Assembly: GCA_946540735.1 (NCBI GenBank)
Contig: CAMNIN010000029.1
Location: 1 to 44,397, forward strand
Reading direction: 5' to 3'
Source of the DNA: an uncultured Prevotellaceae bacterium
Lineage (GTDB): Bacteria > Bacteroidota > Bacteroidia > Bacteroidales > Bacteroidaceae
DNA: 44,397 nucleotides
Under the pieces are notes generated by a model. The model saw only the letters and a program-made list of their open reading frames with translations. It was not told the origin of the DNA and made no database searches. This document shows, one piece after another, positions 17,018 to 25,899 of this stretch (the first letter of the stretch is position 1; each line of letters starts with the position of its first letter). The position numbers and the translations under genes are program-made.

Positions 17018-18296
17018 TCAACTGTTTGATTCTCACCGTCATGGCTCTCTTGTGCGCCATCAGTTGCTCGTTCTCGGCCATCACTTCCACGGCTCTTCCG
17101 ATAGAGCGGATGCCTTCTGGTGTGATGTGCTGGAATGTGATTTTCCGGCAGTAGCTGTCAAGGTTGACACCACTATAGGCCAAAGCATAGCCATGAGTAG
17201 GCAGGGTGTGATTGGTGCCGCTGGCATAGTCGCCGGCACTCTCGCACGCATAGTGCCCGAGGAACACACTTCCGGCATTGATGACCTTGTCGGCCAGCGT
17301 CTCATAATCGCTGGTGCAAAGGATCAGGTGCTCAGGAGCATATACATTGCTCAGGCTGATGGCCTCATAAGTGTCGCCGACAAGTATCATCATACTGTTG
17401 GCCAGAGCCTTCCTGGCGATCTCGCAGCGGGGCAACAATTCCAGTTGCCTTGCCACTTCTTGGCCGACGGCTTCCAGCATCTTTTCCGACGTGGTGATGA
17501 GCACCACTTGGGAGTCGATGCCATGTTCGGCTTGGGATAGCAGGTCGGCGGCCACGAAGTCGGGATGACTGGTGTCGTCAGCGATGATGCAGACTTCGGA
17601 AGGACCGGCGGGCATGTCGATGGCCGCGTCGTGGAGTGACACCTGTTGCTTGGCTGCCATCACATATTGGTTGCCGGGACCAAATATCTTGTAGACTTTG
17701 GGGATACTCTCAGTGCCGTAGGCCATGGCTCCGATGGCTTGCACACCTCCTGCCTTGAAAATCTGACTCACTCCCGCGATGCGGGCCGCCACGAGAATGG
17801 CGGGGTGTATCTTGCCCTCACGGTTGGGTGGGGTGCATAGCACGATCTCGTCGCATCCGGCGATCTTGGCAGGAGTGGCGAGCATGAGCACTGTGCTGAA
17901 AAGCGGTGCCGTTCCACCGGGGACATACAATCCTACCCGTTCGATGGCCACGCTCTTCTGCCAACAGGTGACACCGGGCTGTGTGTCAGTCTTCTGACCT
18001 TCGAAAATCTGGGCGTTATGGAATCGACGGATGTTGAGATGGGCCAGTTCGAGTGATGCCTTTAGTTCCTCGTCCACCAACCTCTCTGCCTCGTCCATCT
18101 CGGCTTCAGTCACCCGCAACTGCTTGAGGCTTACGTGGTCAAATTTCTCCTCATAACGTTTCACTGCGGCGTCACCGTTCTGCCGCACATCATCGAGCAC
18201 GCTGCTCACCACTTGCGACAGTTGGGTGGTGTCCATCTGGGGCCTCCTCACAAGTTCTTCCCAGGTGTCTTTTGATGGATATCTGACTATTCGCAT
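17010..18296 (-). CDS. hisD: histidinol dehydrogenase
   Basis: NAD-dependent zinc enzyme that carries out the last two steps of histidine synthesis (histidinol to histidine). Length 428 is standard. Typical blocks are [64 protein letters not shown], and the C-terminal catalytic region [15 protein letters not shown] and [14 protein letters not shown], with the conserved His and Glu residues. It sits 20 bases downstream of hisG and overlaps hisC by 8 bases, so all three are one operon. Confidence 0.98.
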   Translation of the reverse strand: MRIVRYPSKDTWEELVRRPQMDTTQLSQVVSSVLDDVRQNGDAAVKRYEEKFDHVSLKQLRVTEAEMDEAERLVDEELKASLELAHLNIRRFHNAQIFEGQKTDTQPGVTCWQKSVAIERVGLYVPGGTAPLFSTVLMLATPAKIAGCDEIVLCTPPNREGKIHPAILVAARIAGVSQIFKAGGVQAIGAMAYGTESIPKVYKIFGPGNQYVMAAKQQVSLHDAAIDMPAGPSEVCIIADDTSHPDFVAADLLSQAEHGIDSQVVLITTSEKMLEAVGQEVARQLELLPRCEIARKALANSMMILVGDTYEAISLSNVYAPEHLILCTSDYETLADKVINAGSVFLGHYACESAGDYASGTNHTLPTHGYALAYSGVNLDSYCRKITFQHITPEGIRSIGRAVEVMAENEQLMAHKRAMTVRIKQLNG

Positions 18297-18316
18297 CCTT
18301 TGATTCCTTTCACTGT

Positions 18317-19168
18317 TTAGATAATCATTTTCTCTATAGGGGTGACCAGAATACCCTGAGCACCAAGTTCTTTCAACCTGCCGATGATTTCCCAGAAACG
18401 ACGCTGGTCAAGAACGGTGTGCACAGAGCACCACGCTTCATCGGCCAGTGGGATAATGGTCGGGCTCTTCAGACCTGGGAGAACACTGATGATCTCCTCC
18501 AGACGGGCTTTGGGCACATTCATGCGGATGTATTTCTTGTCTTCGGCCTGCTTGACGGCTTTGATGCGGAATAAAAGTTCCTGAAGCGTGGCTTTCTTCT
18601 CTTCCGTGAGGTGCTTGTTGCCGATGAGAAGAGCCTCGCTTTGCATGACGATCTCCACCTCACGCAGATTGTTGCTCACCAGGGTCGAACCGCTGCTGAC
18701 GATGTCGAAGATGCCGTCGGCCAGTCCGATGCCGGGAGAGATCTCCACGCTGCCGGTGATGACATGTGTCTCGATATTGATGCCTTTGGCCTCCATGAAG
18801 CGATTCAGGATATTGGGGTAGGAAGTGGCGATCTTCTTGCTCTCAAACCACGCCAGGCCGGTGTAATTCACTTCTTTGGGAATGGCCAGAGACAGACGGC
18901 ATTTGCTGAAGCCCAGCCGCTCGATGATGTCGGCATCCTCACCACGCTCCTCAAACTCATTCTCGCCCACCACGCCGATGTCAGCCACGCCGGTGGCCAC
19001 ACTTTGCGGTATGTCGTCATCGCGAAGATAAAGCACTTCAATGGGAAAATTCGTCGACTGTACAAGCAGGGTCCTCCGGCTTGCGCTGATCTTGATGTCT
19101 GCCTCTCCAAGAAGGTGAAGGGTGTCTTCGAAAAGACGCCCTTTGGATTGTACTGCTATTCTTAACAT
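18317..19168 (-). CDS. hisG: ATP phosphoribosyltransferase, long form
   Basis: First enzyme of histidine synthesis, joining ATP and PRPP. At 283 residues it is the long form, with catalytic lobes (QSKGRLFEDTLHLL; ATGVADIGVVGENEF; the PRPP-binding SGSTLVSNNLREVE near 160-173) and a C-terminal ACT-like regulatory domain (about 210-283, RMNVPKARLEEIISVLPGLKSPT). The regulatory domain makes feedback inhibition by histidine likely and means that a separate HisZ is not needed. It is the first gene of the leftward operon and has a -7 box upstream. Confidence 0.97.
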   Translation of the reverse strand: MLRIAVQSKGRLFEDTLHLLGEADIKISASRRTLLVQSTNFPIEVLYLRDDDIPQSVATGVADIGVVGENEFEERGEDADIIERLGFSKCRLSLAIPKEVNYTGLAWFESKKIATSYPNILNRFMEAKGINIETHVITGSVEISPGIGLADGIFDIVSSGSTLVSNNLREVEIVMQSEALLIGNKHLTEEKKATLQELLFRIKAVKQAEDKKYIRMNVPKARLEEIISVLPGLKSPTIIPLADEAWCSVHTVLDQRRFWEIIGRLKELGAQGILVTPIEKMII

Positions 19169-19194
19169 TTATTTCTTTTCTGAAAATTTCGTTG

Positions 19195-19242
19195 CAAAAT
19201 TATCTATTTTTGTCAAAATTTCCAAGAAAAGTATTACTTTTG
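19195..19242. promoter_or_regulatory. divergent promoters between hisG and the lytic transglycosylase gene
   Basis: On the plus strand, TTTG (19209-19212) and TACTTTTG (19235-19242) are 22 bp apart and serve the transglycosylase. On the minus strand, TAATTTTG (complement of 19195-19202) lies 27 bases before the hisG ATG, with a weak CTTGG about 20 bp further upstream. The two promoters overlap, so one may influence the other. No histidine-rich leader peptide or attenuator is seen. Confidence 0.65.
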
Positions 19243-19271
19243 TACCGAAATACAAAACATAGATCAGCATT

Positions 19272-20477
19272 GTGCGTAATTTATTCATTTTTTTTGCGGT
19301 TTTCATGTTGCTGGCTTGCACCCAGAAAGAGGTGAATGACCAGTCTGCGATGACTCCTTGGGGAACGGTAGAAAATGAGTCCGATGCCCCCGTGGACCAG
19401 TATTCGCTGCACGAAATACTGGAAAGCGGTGAATTGATAGCATTGACCATCCCTGGGGAGGCAACCTACTATACTTTCGACAAAGCCGAACTTGGTGCCC
19501 ATTATCTGCTTTGCACCCAATTGGCCCATGAACTGGGCGTTGGACTCAGGGTGGTGGAGTGCAAGGATACTGCCGAACTGGTTGGCAAACTCCGAAAAGG
19601 GGAAGGCGATTTGGCCATGCTGTCGTTGAGCAAGAAGCTCAGCTGCTCCGACAGCCTTGTGTATTGTGGACCGGAAGAGGAGAATGCCCAATGGGCTGTC
19701 ATGTCCTACAACAAAGCGTTGGCCGATACTGTCGATGCTTGGTATCAGCCTGAGTTGATGGCGGAGGCAAAGGAGAAGGAAGAATATATCCTCAATGTAG
19801 GGGCAGTGCAATGCCAGGTCTATGAACCCGTGCTCGACCGGGGCAAAGGGATTATCTCTGAATGGGATCATTTGTTTAAGACCTACGCATCGGAAGCGAC
19901 CACCGACTGGCGTCTGCTGGCCGCCTTGTGCTATCAGGAGTCGTGCTTCGACCCGAAGGCTCATTCCTGGGCCGGAGCTTGTGGCCTGATGCAGATCATG
20001 CCCGAGACGGCTGCTTCTTTGGGCTTGCCGGAGAGTAAACTGTTCGATCCCGAATCGAATGTCTCGACCGCAGCTCGTCTGATCAGCCAGCTGATCACAT
20101 TCTATCGTGATGTGCCTGATGACGCCGAGCGGATGAATTTCGTGCTGGCCAGTTATAATGGCGGCCCCGGGCATGTGAGGGATGCCATGGCGCTTACCGA
20201 GAAGTATGGCGGCGACAAATATGTGTGGGATGAAGTGGCAGAATACATCCTTTTGCTCAGCAAACCCCAGTATTATCGTGATGCCGTGGTGAAATGCGGT
20301 TATATGCGAGGTGTTGAGACCCACGACTATGTCTACAGTGTGCGTGAGCGTTATGAGGACTATGCCGGAGTGGCGTTGGGCGATGGCACTTACGCTGCTG
20401 GCAAGGCTGGCAAATATGGTGGCGTGAGTACGCAGCCTGAGAGAAGGGTTGCCAAGGAGAATAAATATCAGATTTAG
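19272..20477 (+). CDS. MltF-like membrane-bound lytic murein transglycosylase lipoprotein
   Basis: Lipoprotein that probably cleaves peptidoglycan glycan strands. GTG start, signal peptide and lipobox LLACT (Cys near 15). Residues about 45-180 resemble a family 3 solute-binding domain (LIALTIPGEATYYTFDKAELG, GLRVVECKDTAELVGKLRKGEGD), as in MltF. The SLT domain follows at about 205-340: catalytic Glu223 in LAALCYQESCFDPKAHS, then GACGLMQIMPETAASLGL and FVLASYNGGPGHVRDA. The C-terminus has YVYSVRERYEDYAGV. The order of domains is that of MltF. It is followed after 8 bases by the GT39 gene. Confidence 0.92.
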   Translation: MRNLFIFFAVFMLLACTQKEVNDQSAMTPWGTVENESDAPVDQYSLHEILESGELIALTIPGEATYYTFDKAELGAHYLLCTQLAHELGVGLRVVECKDTAELVGKLRKGEGDLAMLSLSKKLSCSDSLVYCGPEEENAQWAVMSYNKALADTVDAWYQPELMAEAKEKEEYILNVGAVQCQVYEPVLDRGKGIISEWDHLFKTYASEATTDWRLLAALCYQESCFDPKAHSWAGACGLMQIMPETAASLGLPESKLFDPESNVSTAARLISQLITFYRDVPDDAERMNFVLASYNGGPGHVRDAMALTEKYGGDKYVWDEVAEYILLLSKPQYYRDAVVKCGYMRGVETHDYVYSVRERYEDYAGVALGDGTYAAGKAGKYGGVSTQPERRVAKENKYQI

Positions 20478-20485
20478 CGACCGAT

Positions 20486-22153
20486 ATGACTTTGGTAAGG
20501 AAATACAGTTCTGAGACGTTGGTGCTCATCGTGCTTTGCCTGGCGGCTTTTTTCGTCAACAACAGCGCTTTGCCTTCCGATCCTGGCGAGGTGAAGACGA
20601 TCGTGACGGGAAGAGAGATTATTGCCGATGGCCAGTGGCTGATACCTACGATGAACGGTGAACTCCGGCTCGACAAACCTCCCCTTGCCGCATGGGTGGC
20701 GTCTTTTGTAGAAAGTGCTTATCCTCGCAATCTGAGTGCGCAGCGTGCTCCAATCGCTTTGATGGGGCTGATGTGGGCCATGTTCTTTTACGGCGTGGCC
20801 AGATATATGGAGCGGAGAAAGGGCTTCGCTGAGGTTGCGACACTGGTGTTCATCACGTGTTACAATGTGATCTATTTCGGACGTGTGGTCAGCCGCGATA
20901 TTTATGCCTATGCTTTCATGATGGGGGCGTTGTATTTCCTGCTGCGGCTGTTTTATGACTCCAGGTATTTCGCCATACCACATAAATGGAGATGGGCATT
21001 GCTTGCCGGACTGATGATGGGCCTTTCCTTCCTCAGCAATGGTTCGGTGGCCTTATATTCCATGCTCTTGCCGTTTGTCATGGTCATGACTTATTACAGG
21101 CGTCCCGACATGACAGGCAGGTGGCTTCCTTTACTGGCTCTTATCCTCGTATGCCTGGCCACATTCGGATGGTGGTATGTTTATCTGTTCACATATCATC
21201 AAGATGCCATCCGTGATGCGATAAGCAATGAGTTCCGGATATGGATGGGAGGACACACCCGTCCTTGGTTCTATTATTGGAGGTTCTTCTCCGAGATGGG
21301 CATCTGGGCTCCGTTCACTCTCGCTGCTCTCGTGGTGCCGTATTGGAACAAAAGGCTGAGCACTAAGAGAGTGTATAAGACGTCCATCTCATGGTTGGCT
21401 ATTGGCCTGGTGCTCTTGTCTCTGGTACCTCAGAAGGAAATGTCGGACTTGATCACCTTGGCACCGCCGTGCGCATTGGTGGTGGCATGCCTGATCTATT
21501 ATTATTCTGAGCGGTGGCCAAGCGACAAATGGGGCAAGATGCTTTTCTATGTCAATGGTTACCTGATTGCCTTGATCTTGTTCGCGTTGCCGTTCTTTGT
21601 TTACATCCGCATGGTCAACCGCGATCTGATGGATCTCGGCACAGCCTTGTTTGTCAGTGTGTTCTTGTTCGGTATCGCTCTTTTCGTGGCGGTATCCACC
21701 TCACGCAAAGAGATGATGGGCGTGGCGAGAGGTGTGGCAGCTCTCTTCTTCTTGACGGAGTGCTTCATGCTTGCACCTATCGGGGGCATATTCGGCAACA
21801 GCCGGGAATACAGCATCAGTTCACTGCTGCAGAATAATGTCTTGGGCAACTTGCCGCTGTATTATATGAAAGATGAGCCTCTCCGAATGGAGCTGGTGTA
21901 TGAGGCTGGCCGCCCCATCCGCCCGCTCGATCCGAATGATGCGGATGCCATGGAGAAAGCCGCTCCCTGCCTATTGCTGACCCAAGAGGATCCGGCTTCG
22001 CTGATTTCGCCTTCGACAATGGAGCGCATCGATACGGCTTTCATCGGCTTGTATGATGACAATAGCTTCCCAAGGCACAACAAGCATTACAACCCGGGAC
22101 TGGTCAACCATGTCACCCTGGTCAAGCCCAAGTCGACCACACCGGCCGAATAG
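20486..22153 (+). CDS. GT39-type membrane glycosyltransferase (ArnT/PMT-like)
   Basis: Integral membrane glycosyltransferase that would use a polyprenyl-phosphate sugar donor. After the first membrane helix (TLVLIVLCLAAFFV) comes the loop NNSALPSDPGEVKTIVTGREI with the acidic pair expected of GT-C enzymes, then GELRLDKPPLAAWV, a strong ArnT/GT39 signature. About ten to twelve hydrophobic segments follow, with SNGSVALYSMLLPFV and a VPQKEMSDLITLAPPCAL block, and a soluble C-terminal tail of about 110 residues. Acceptor (lipid A, protein or wall polymer) is unknown. It shares an operon with the transglycosylase and converges on the DUF4861 gene. Confidence 0.88.
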   Translation: MTLVRKYSSETLVLIVLCLAAFFVNNSALPSDPGEVKTIVTGREIIADGQWLIPTMNGELRLDKPPLAAWVASFVESAYPRNLSAQRAPIALMGLMWAMFFYGVARYMERRKGFAEVATLVFITCYNVIYFGRVVSRDIYAYAFMMGALYFLLRLFYDSRYFAIPHKWRWALLAGLMMGLSFLSNGSVALYSMLLPFVMVMTYYRRPDMTGRWLPLLALILVCLATFGWWYVYLFTYHQDAIRDAISNEFRIWMGGHTRPWFYYWRFFSEMGIWAPFTLAALVVPYWNKRLSTKRVYKTSISWLAIGLVLLSLVPQKEMSDLITLAPPCALVVACLIYYYSERWPSDKWGKMLFYVNGYLIALILFALPFFVYIRMVNRDLMDLGTALFVSVFLFGIALFVAVSTSRKEMMGVARGVAALFFLTECFMLAPIGGIFGNSREYSISSLLQNNVLGNLPLYYMKDEPLRMELVYEAGRPIRPLDPNDADAMEKAAPCLLLTQEDPASLISPSTMERIDTAFIGLYDDNSFPRHNKHYNPGLVNHVTLVKPKSTTPAE

Positions 22154-22161
22154 CCAACCCT

Positions 22162-23379
22162 CTATTCCCTTCTGATTTTGGCATTGAGCATACCCTTCCA
22201 TTCTTCGAGGTAGGCAAACCAGTCTTTGGCATTGTGCATGCCGAAGGTCTCGTTGTCGCTGCAGAATGAGATGAAATAGGTGAGCCTGTCGCCTGTCACT
22301 TTCACCACATAGGGGTAGTTGTCTTTATTGGCGGGCAACTCTTTCCCGATATTCGTTGTGGGGATGCAGATGCCAAGTCCCACTGTCTCACGCTTGTGCC
22401 CTGCGGAGTCTTTCTCGGAGACGGGCCAGTCGGTGCCCCAGCAGCCGCGCAACCCTTTCTGGTCGCTGTATTCGATAGAGTTCTTCACGTTGATCAATCC
22501 TGTGGCAAACTGGAGGTCGCTCACATCACGGCTGAACCGCACGTCAACCTTGCAGTCGCGTCGACCAGCATACAGCGTGTAGTAGGTGGTCATGTCGACG
22601 GGGGCACTTCCTGGTTGCTGGCGCCAAGCCTCGTCCTTCACCTCAACGATGGTGCGCAGAGGACCTCTGGAGACCAGACGCTGACTCCGGTGCTCCACAT
22701 CCTCGATCATGGTAGGGGAGTTGCCGTCCCAGCCTCTCAGCGTGCCAAGTCCGAAGGTGTTGCCCACCCACAGCACATCATCTCCGAAACCGGCTCCTTT
22801 CTGCTCCTTGTCGGGATAAAACTGCGTTTGCTTCAGCTCTAATCCTTTGCGGTATTTGCCGTAGATGTCGACCGTCTGCCGATGGTCGAAATAGATCCGG
22901 TAAGCCACCAGCTCATTCTCAAAAGCCGCTCCATGATGATGGAGCATCCAATACGGATTGACACCACGGTCCACTTTCAGGTGTGAGATATAGAGGTCTT
23001 GCTTGTTGCTTTCCTTGATCTTCTTGTTGGTAAGCATCATGTCGACATATACCATGGACGGATAGTTGACGGGTGCTCCCTCTTCTGAGAGCGAAACGTG
23101 AAGGCGTTTCTTGCTTTTCTTTTCCAGATCAGTCAGCACGAAAAGCTCATCGTAGATGCCATCACCGTCGATGTCATCCAACTGGCAGGGTATTTCAGTG
23201 CCTTGATCAGTCACTCGGGCCGACCGAATCTGGCCGTATTCGTGGAGGGAAATGGTCAGTGGGTAGCACGGGACGGGAGTCTTGCTCTCATTCGAGAGCG
23301 TGAGGTCAAACTGCTTTTGTGCTTTGGAGGCCACGGAGAGGGTGAGGATGGCCAGGAGTGTGAGGATTCGATTGCTCAT
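22162..23379 (-). CDS. DUF4861 domain-containing secreted protein
   Basis: Exported protein (405 aa from the ATG at 23377-23379) with signal peptide MSNRILTLLAILTLSVASKA. The frame continues upstream to 23523, but the added 48 residues lie across the promoter and are not protein-like, so the shorter start is chosen. The DUF4861 pattern is clear: FDLTLSNESKTPVPCYPLTI, EIPCQLDDIDGDGIYDELFVLTDLEKKSKK and the later MTTYYTLYAGRRDCKVDVRF. Function is not established; the family often occurs with polysaccharide-degrading genes in Bacteroidetes. Here it stands alone, convergent with the GT39 gene and divergent from the phosphatase gene. Confidence 0.85.
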   Translation of the reverse strand: MSNRILTLLAILTLSVASKAQKQFDLTLSNESKTPVPCYPLTISLHEYGQIRSARVTDQGTEIPCQLDDIDGDGIYDELFVLTDLEKKSKKRLHVSLSEEGAPVNYPSMVYVDMMLTNKKIKESNKQDLYISHLKVDRGVNPYWMLHHHGAAFENELVAYRIYFDHRQTVDIYGKYRKGLELKQTQFYPDKEQKGAGFGDDVLWVGNTFGLGTLRGWDGNSPTMIEDVEHRSQRLVSRGPLRTIVEVKDEAWRQQPGSAPVDMTTYYTLYAGRRDCKVDVRFSRDVSDLQFATGLINVKNSIEYSDQKGLRGCWGTDWPVSEKDSAGHKRETVGLGICIPTTNIGKELPANKDNYPYVVKVTGDRLTYFISFCSDNETFGMHNAKDWFAYLEEWKGMLNAKIRRE

Positions 23380-23405
23380 TTTCTTTGTTTTTAGTAGATG
23401 ATGTG

Positions 23406-23473
23406 CAAAAATAGACATTTTTTTCGGAAACAAGGCAAAAATTTCATTTCTTCGAAAATATTTCTTATTTTTG
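23406..23473. promoter_or_regulatory. divergent promoters for the DUF4861 and SpoIIE-phosphatase genes
   Basis: Minus strand: TATTTTTG (complement of 23406-23413) with TTTG (complement of 23436-23439) 22 bp upstream serves the DUF4861 gene. Plus strand: TATTTTTG (23466-23473), with TTTC about 20 bp upstream, lies 19 bases before the phosphatase ATG, giving a very short leader. Confidence 0.6.
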
Positions 23474-23492
23474 CAATTTAAATATACCCCAT

Positions 23493-25886
23493 ATGAGAAT
23501 ACCTGATTTCCTTCGACCTTCACGTTCCATTGCGACTCGCCTGACTATTCGGGTGGTGGGTACATTGTTCTTGCTCTCGCTCGTGTTGTCGGTCGTCTTC
23601 ATGGGAATCCTGTGGACCGTGGGCATCTTTTTGTTCTCAATACTCTATTGGACGGGATTGGATGTGACAACTGAGAAAATCAATAACACATTCACTGAGG
23701 TCGAGATCGCTGTCTCCAACAACATCACAGAGGCGGAGGACTGCATCAACGGGAAACACAATGAGTTTTATGCGCTTGAGCACTTGCTCAGGCTGAACCC
23801 CAATATCGCGGGGGCTGCCATTGCCACTAATCCAGAAGAGGGACAGCAAAAGGGCAAGGTGTTCGCCCCATACGCTATTCGCGACAGCCTCGGTGTGCAT
23901 ACCATGACCCTGACTTCCAAGGAATATGACTATTTGCACCAGGCTTGGTTCGTCAGACCGTTGGACGAGGGGAAGGGGGTGTGGACTGATCCGTATGTCG
24001 ACCATGGCGGCGGCGAGATCCTGATGATCACTTATTCCATGCCGATGTTCAATCAGAAAGGGGAGTTGTATGCCGTACATACTGCTGATATCTCCCTCGA
24101 CTGGCTGAACAAACAGGCCACACTGGCCGACAGCGTCCTCAATGAGGATTATTTTTACGGGGATTCCGAGGACATCAAGGGCCATTCACGGTGCTTTATC
24201 GTCTCGGCAACCGGTGCCTTGGTTGTCCATCCCGACAAGAACATGAGGGGGATGGAGACTTTCTCTGACTATTTTAAGAAAGTGTCCCCCAAACATTATG
24301 ATCAGCTTGCCAAAAAAATCCTTTCTGGCGAGCAAGGCATGAGTTCTTATATGGACAGCTCGGGGCAATTCTTTTTCGTGTTTTATGAGCCTATCGAGCG
24401 CACAAAATGGACGATTGCCACCATTGTTCCCGCATCGGATATCTTCGCACCGGTCAACCTCTTCGTACGTGTCTTGTTTATCGTGTTTATCGTCGGCCTC
24501 CTGGTCGTCGCTCTTGTTTGCAGGATGAATATCCATCGTATGACCAAACCCTTGAAAAAGTTCGCTGAGTCAGCCAATGAGATAGCTAAAGGAAACCTCA
24601 TGTCTCCTTTGCCCGATATCAAGTCGAAAGACGAGATGAGAATCCTCCATGACTCCTTCTCCACCATGCAGCGGTCTCTGGTCGAACAAATCGACCAGAT
24701 CAAGAAATCCAACGAGGAGAAAGGGCGCATTGAGAGTGAATTGTCTATCGCACGCCACGTGCAGATGTCTTTGTTGCTCAATAAATACCCGGCTTTCCCG
24801 GAACGTACTGACGTCGATGTGTTCGCCCGGCTGACTCCGGCTAAGGAGGTGGGGGGAGATTTGTACGACTATCTCATCCGTGACGAGAAACTGTATTTCT
24901 GCGTGGGTGATGTGTCTGGAAAAGGTATACCGGCCTCCATGGTGATGATGGTCACCAGGTCTTTGTTCCGTACGGCTATCGCACACGACAGCCACCCGGG
25001 AAAGATCGCTTCTGTCATCAATGACCAGATCGCTGAGGACAATGACTCAAGCATGTTCGTCACCATGTTCATTGGCGTGCTCGACCTTCCCTCGGGACGG
25101 TTGAGGTATTGCAACGCAGGGCACAATCCGCCCTTGCTGAGCGACTCGCAGGGAACGACAACGCTCGCTTGCGACTCCAATATTCCCCTGGGAGTCGCTG
25201 AAAACTGGAAGTTCTCCGTTCAGGAGATAGTCATACGGCCTCTCACGACGATCTTCCTTTATACCGATGGATTGACCGAGGCTGAGAATGCAAGCCATGA
25301 GCAGTTCATGGAAGAGCGTATGGCCGATGTGGCCCGACAGTCCGACCTTCATCCCAAGGCCCTGGTGGAGAATATGGAGAAAGCCGTGAGACTGTTTGTC
25401 GGCGACGCTGAGCAAAATGATGACATGACCATGCTGGCTGTCCTGTACAATAGGATTCAGCAGGTTGATGCCTTGCTCTCCCAGGAAATCATGCTCAAGA
25501 ATGACCTGGAACAGGTGCCGCAACTCGCTGCTTTCGTAGATGAGGTATGTGAAACAATAGGCTTCGACATGGGAACCTGCATGAGCTTGAATCTGGCCAT
25601 CGAAGAAGCTGTCGTGAATGTGATGAGCTATGGCTATCCTACGGGGACGGAAGGTGACATCCGAGTGGAAGCCAAAGCCAATGACAAGCGCCTCAAATTC
25701 ATCATCACAGATTGGGGCAAACCTTTCGATCCTACCACCCAGGAGGAAATCGATACCACTTTGTCGGCCGAAGAGCGGCATATCGGTGGACTCGGAATCC
25801 ATCTGGTGAGACAAATCATGGACAGCATCAACTATGAGAGGATAGAAGGGAAAAACGTCCTCACCTTAAGGAAGAAATTGATTTAA
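23493..25886 (+). CDS. membrane sensor phosphatase: Cache-HAMP-SpoIIE(PP2C)-HATPase
   Basis: Multi-domain signalling protein of the partner-switching type. Membrane helix 1 is at about 20-50; an extracytoplasmic double-Cache-like sensor at about 60-315 (AWFVRPLDEGKGVWTDPYVDHGGGE); helix 2 at about 322-345; HAMP at 348-400 (RMTKPLKKFAESANEIAKGNL). A PP2C/SpoIIE phosphatase domain at about 425-650 has metal-binding Asp in EVGGDLYDY (about 451), VGDVSGKGIPA (about 471) and NDDMTMLAV (about 643). A RsbW-like GHKL ATPase domain ends the protein (665-797), with the N box NLAIEEAVVNVMSYG and GGLGIHLVRQ. Known homologues dephosphorylate STAS antagonists, while the GHKL part phosphorylates them; fusing both in one protein suggests a switch. 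A STAS gene lies downstream. Confidence 0.93.
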   Translation: MRIPDFLRPSRSIATRLTIRVVGTLFLLSLVLSVVFMGILWTVGIFLFSILYWTGLDVTTEKINNTFTEVEIAVSNNITEAEDCINGKHNEFYALEHLLRLNPNIAGAAIATNPEEGQQKGKVFAPYAIRDSLGVHTMTLTSKEYDYLHQAWFVRPLDEGKGVWTDPYVDHGGGEILMITYSMPMFNQKGELYAVHTADISLDWLNKQATLADSVLNEDYFYGDSEDIKGHSRCFIVSATGALVVHPDKNMRGMETFSDYFKKVSPKHYDQLAKKILSGEQGMSSYMDSSGQFFFVFYEPIERTKWTIATIVPASDIFAPVNLFVRVLFIVFIVGLLVVALVCRMNIHRMTKPLKKFAESANEIAKGNLMSPLPDIKSKDEMRILHDSFSTMQRSLVEQIDQIKKSNEEKGRIESELSIARHVQMSLLLNKYPAFPERTDVDVFARLTPAKEVGGDLYDYLIRDEKLYFCVGDVSGKGIPASMVMMVTRSLFRTAIAHDSHPGKIASVINDQIAEDNDSSMFVTMFIGVLDLPSGRLRYCNAGHNPPLLSDSQGTTTLACDSNIPLGVAENWKFSVQEIVIRPLTTIFLYTDGLTEAENASHEQFMEERMADVARQSDLHPKALVENMEKAVRLFVGDAEQNDDMTMLAVLYNRIQQVDALLSQEIMLKNDLEQVPQLAAFVDEVCETIGFDMGTCMSLNLAIEEAVVNVMSYGYPTGTEGDIRVEAKANDKRLKFIITDWGKPFDPTTQEEIDTTLSAEERHIGGLGIHLVRQIMDSINYERIEGKNVLTLRKKLI

Positions 25887-25899
25887 TCCACCATAGACA

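Noticed and set aside
23380..23523. Upstream extension of the DUF4861 gene
   Set aside because: It crosses the divergent promoter region and overlaps the start of the phosphatase gene; the signal peptide begins at the ATG at 23379.
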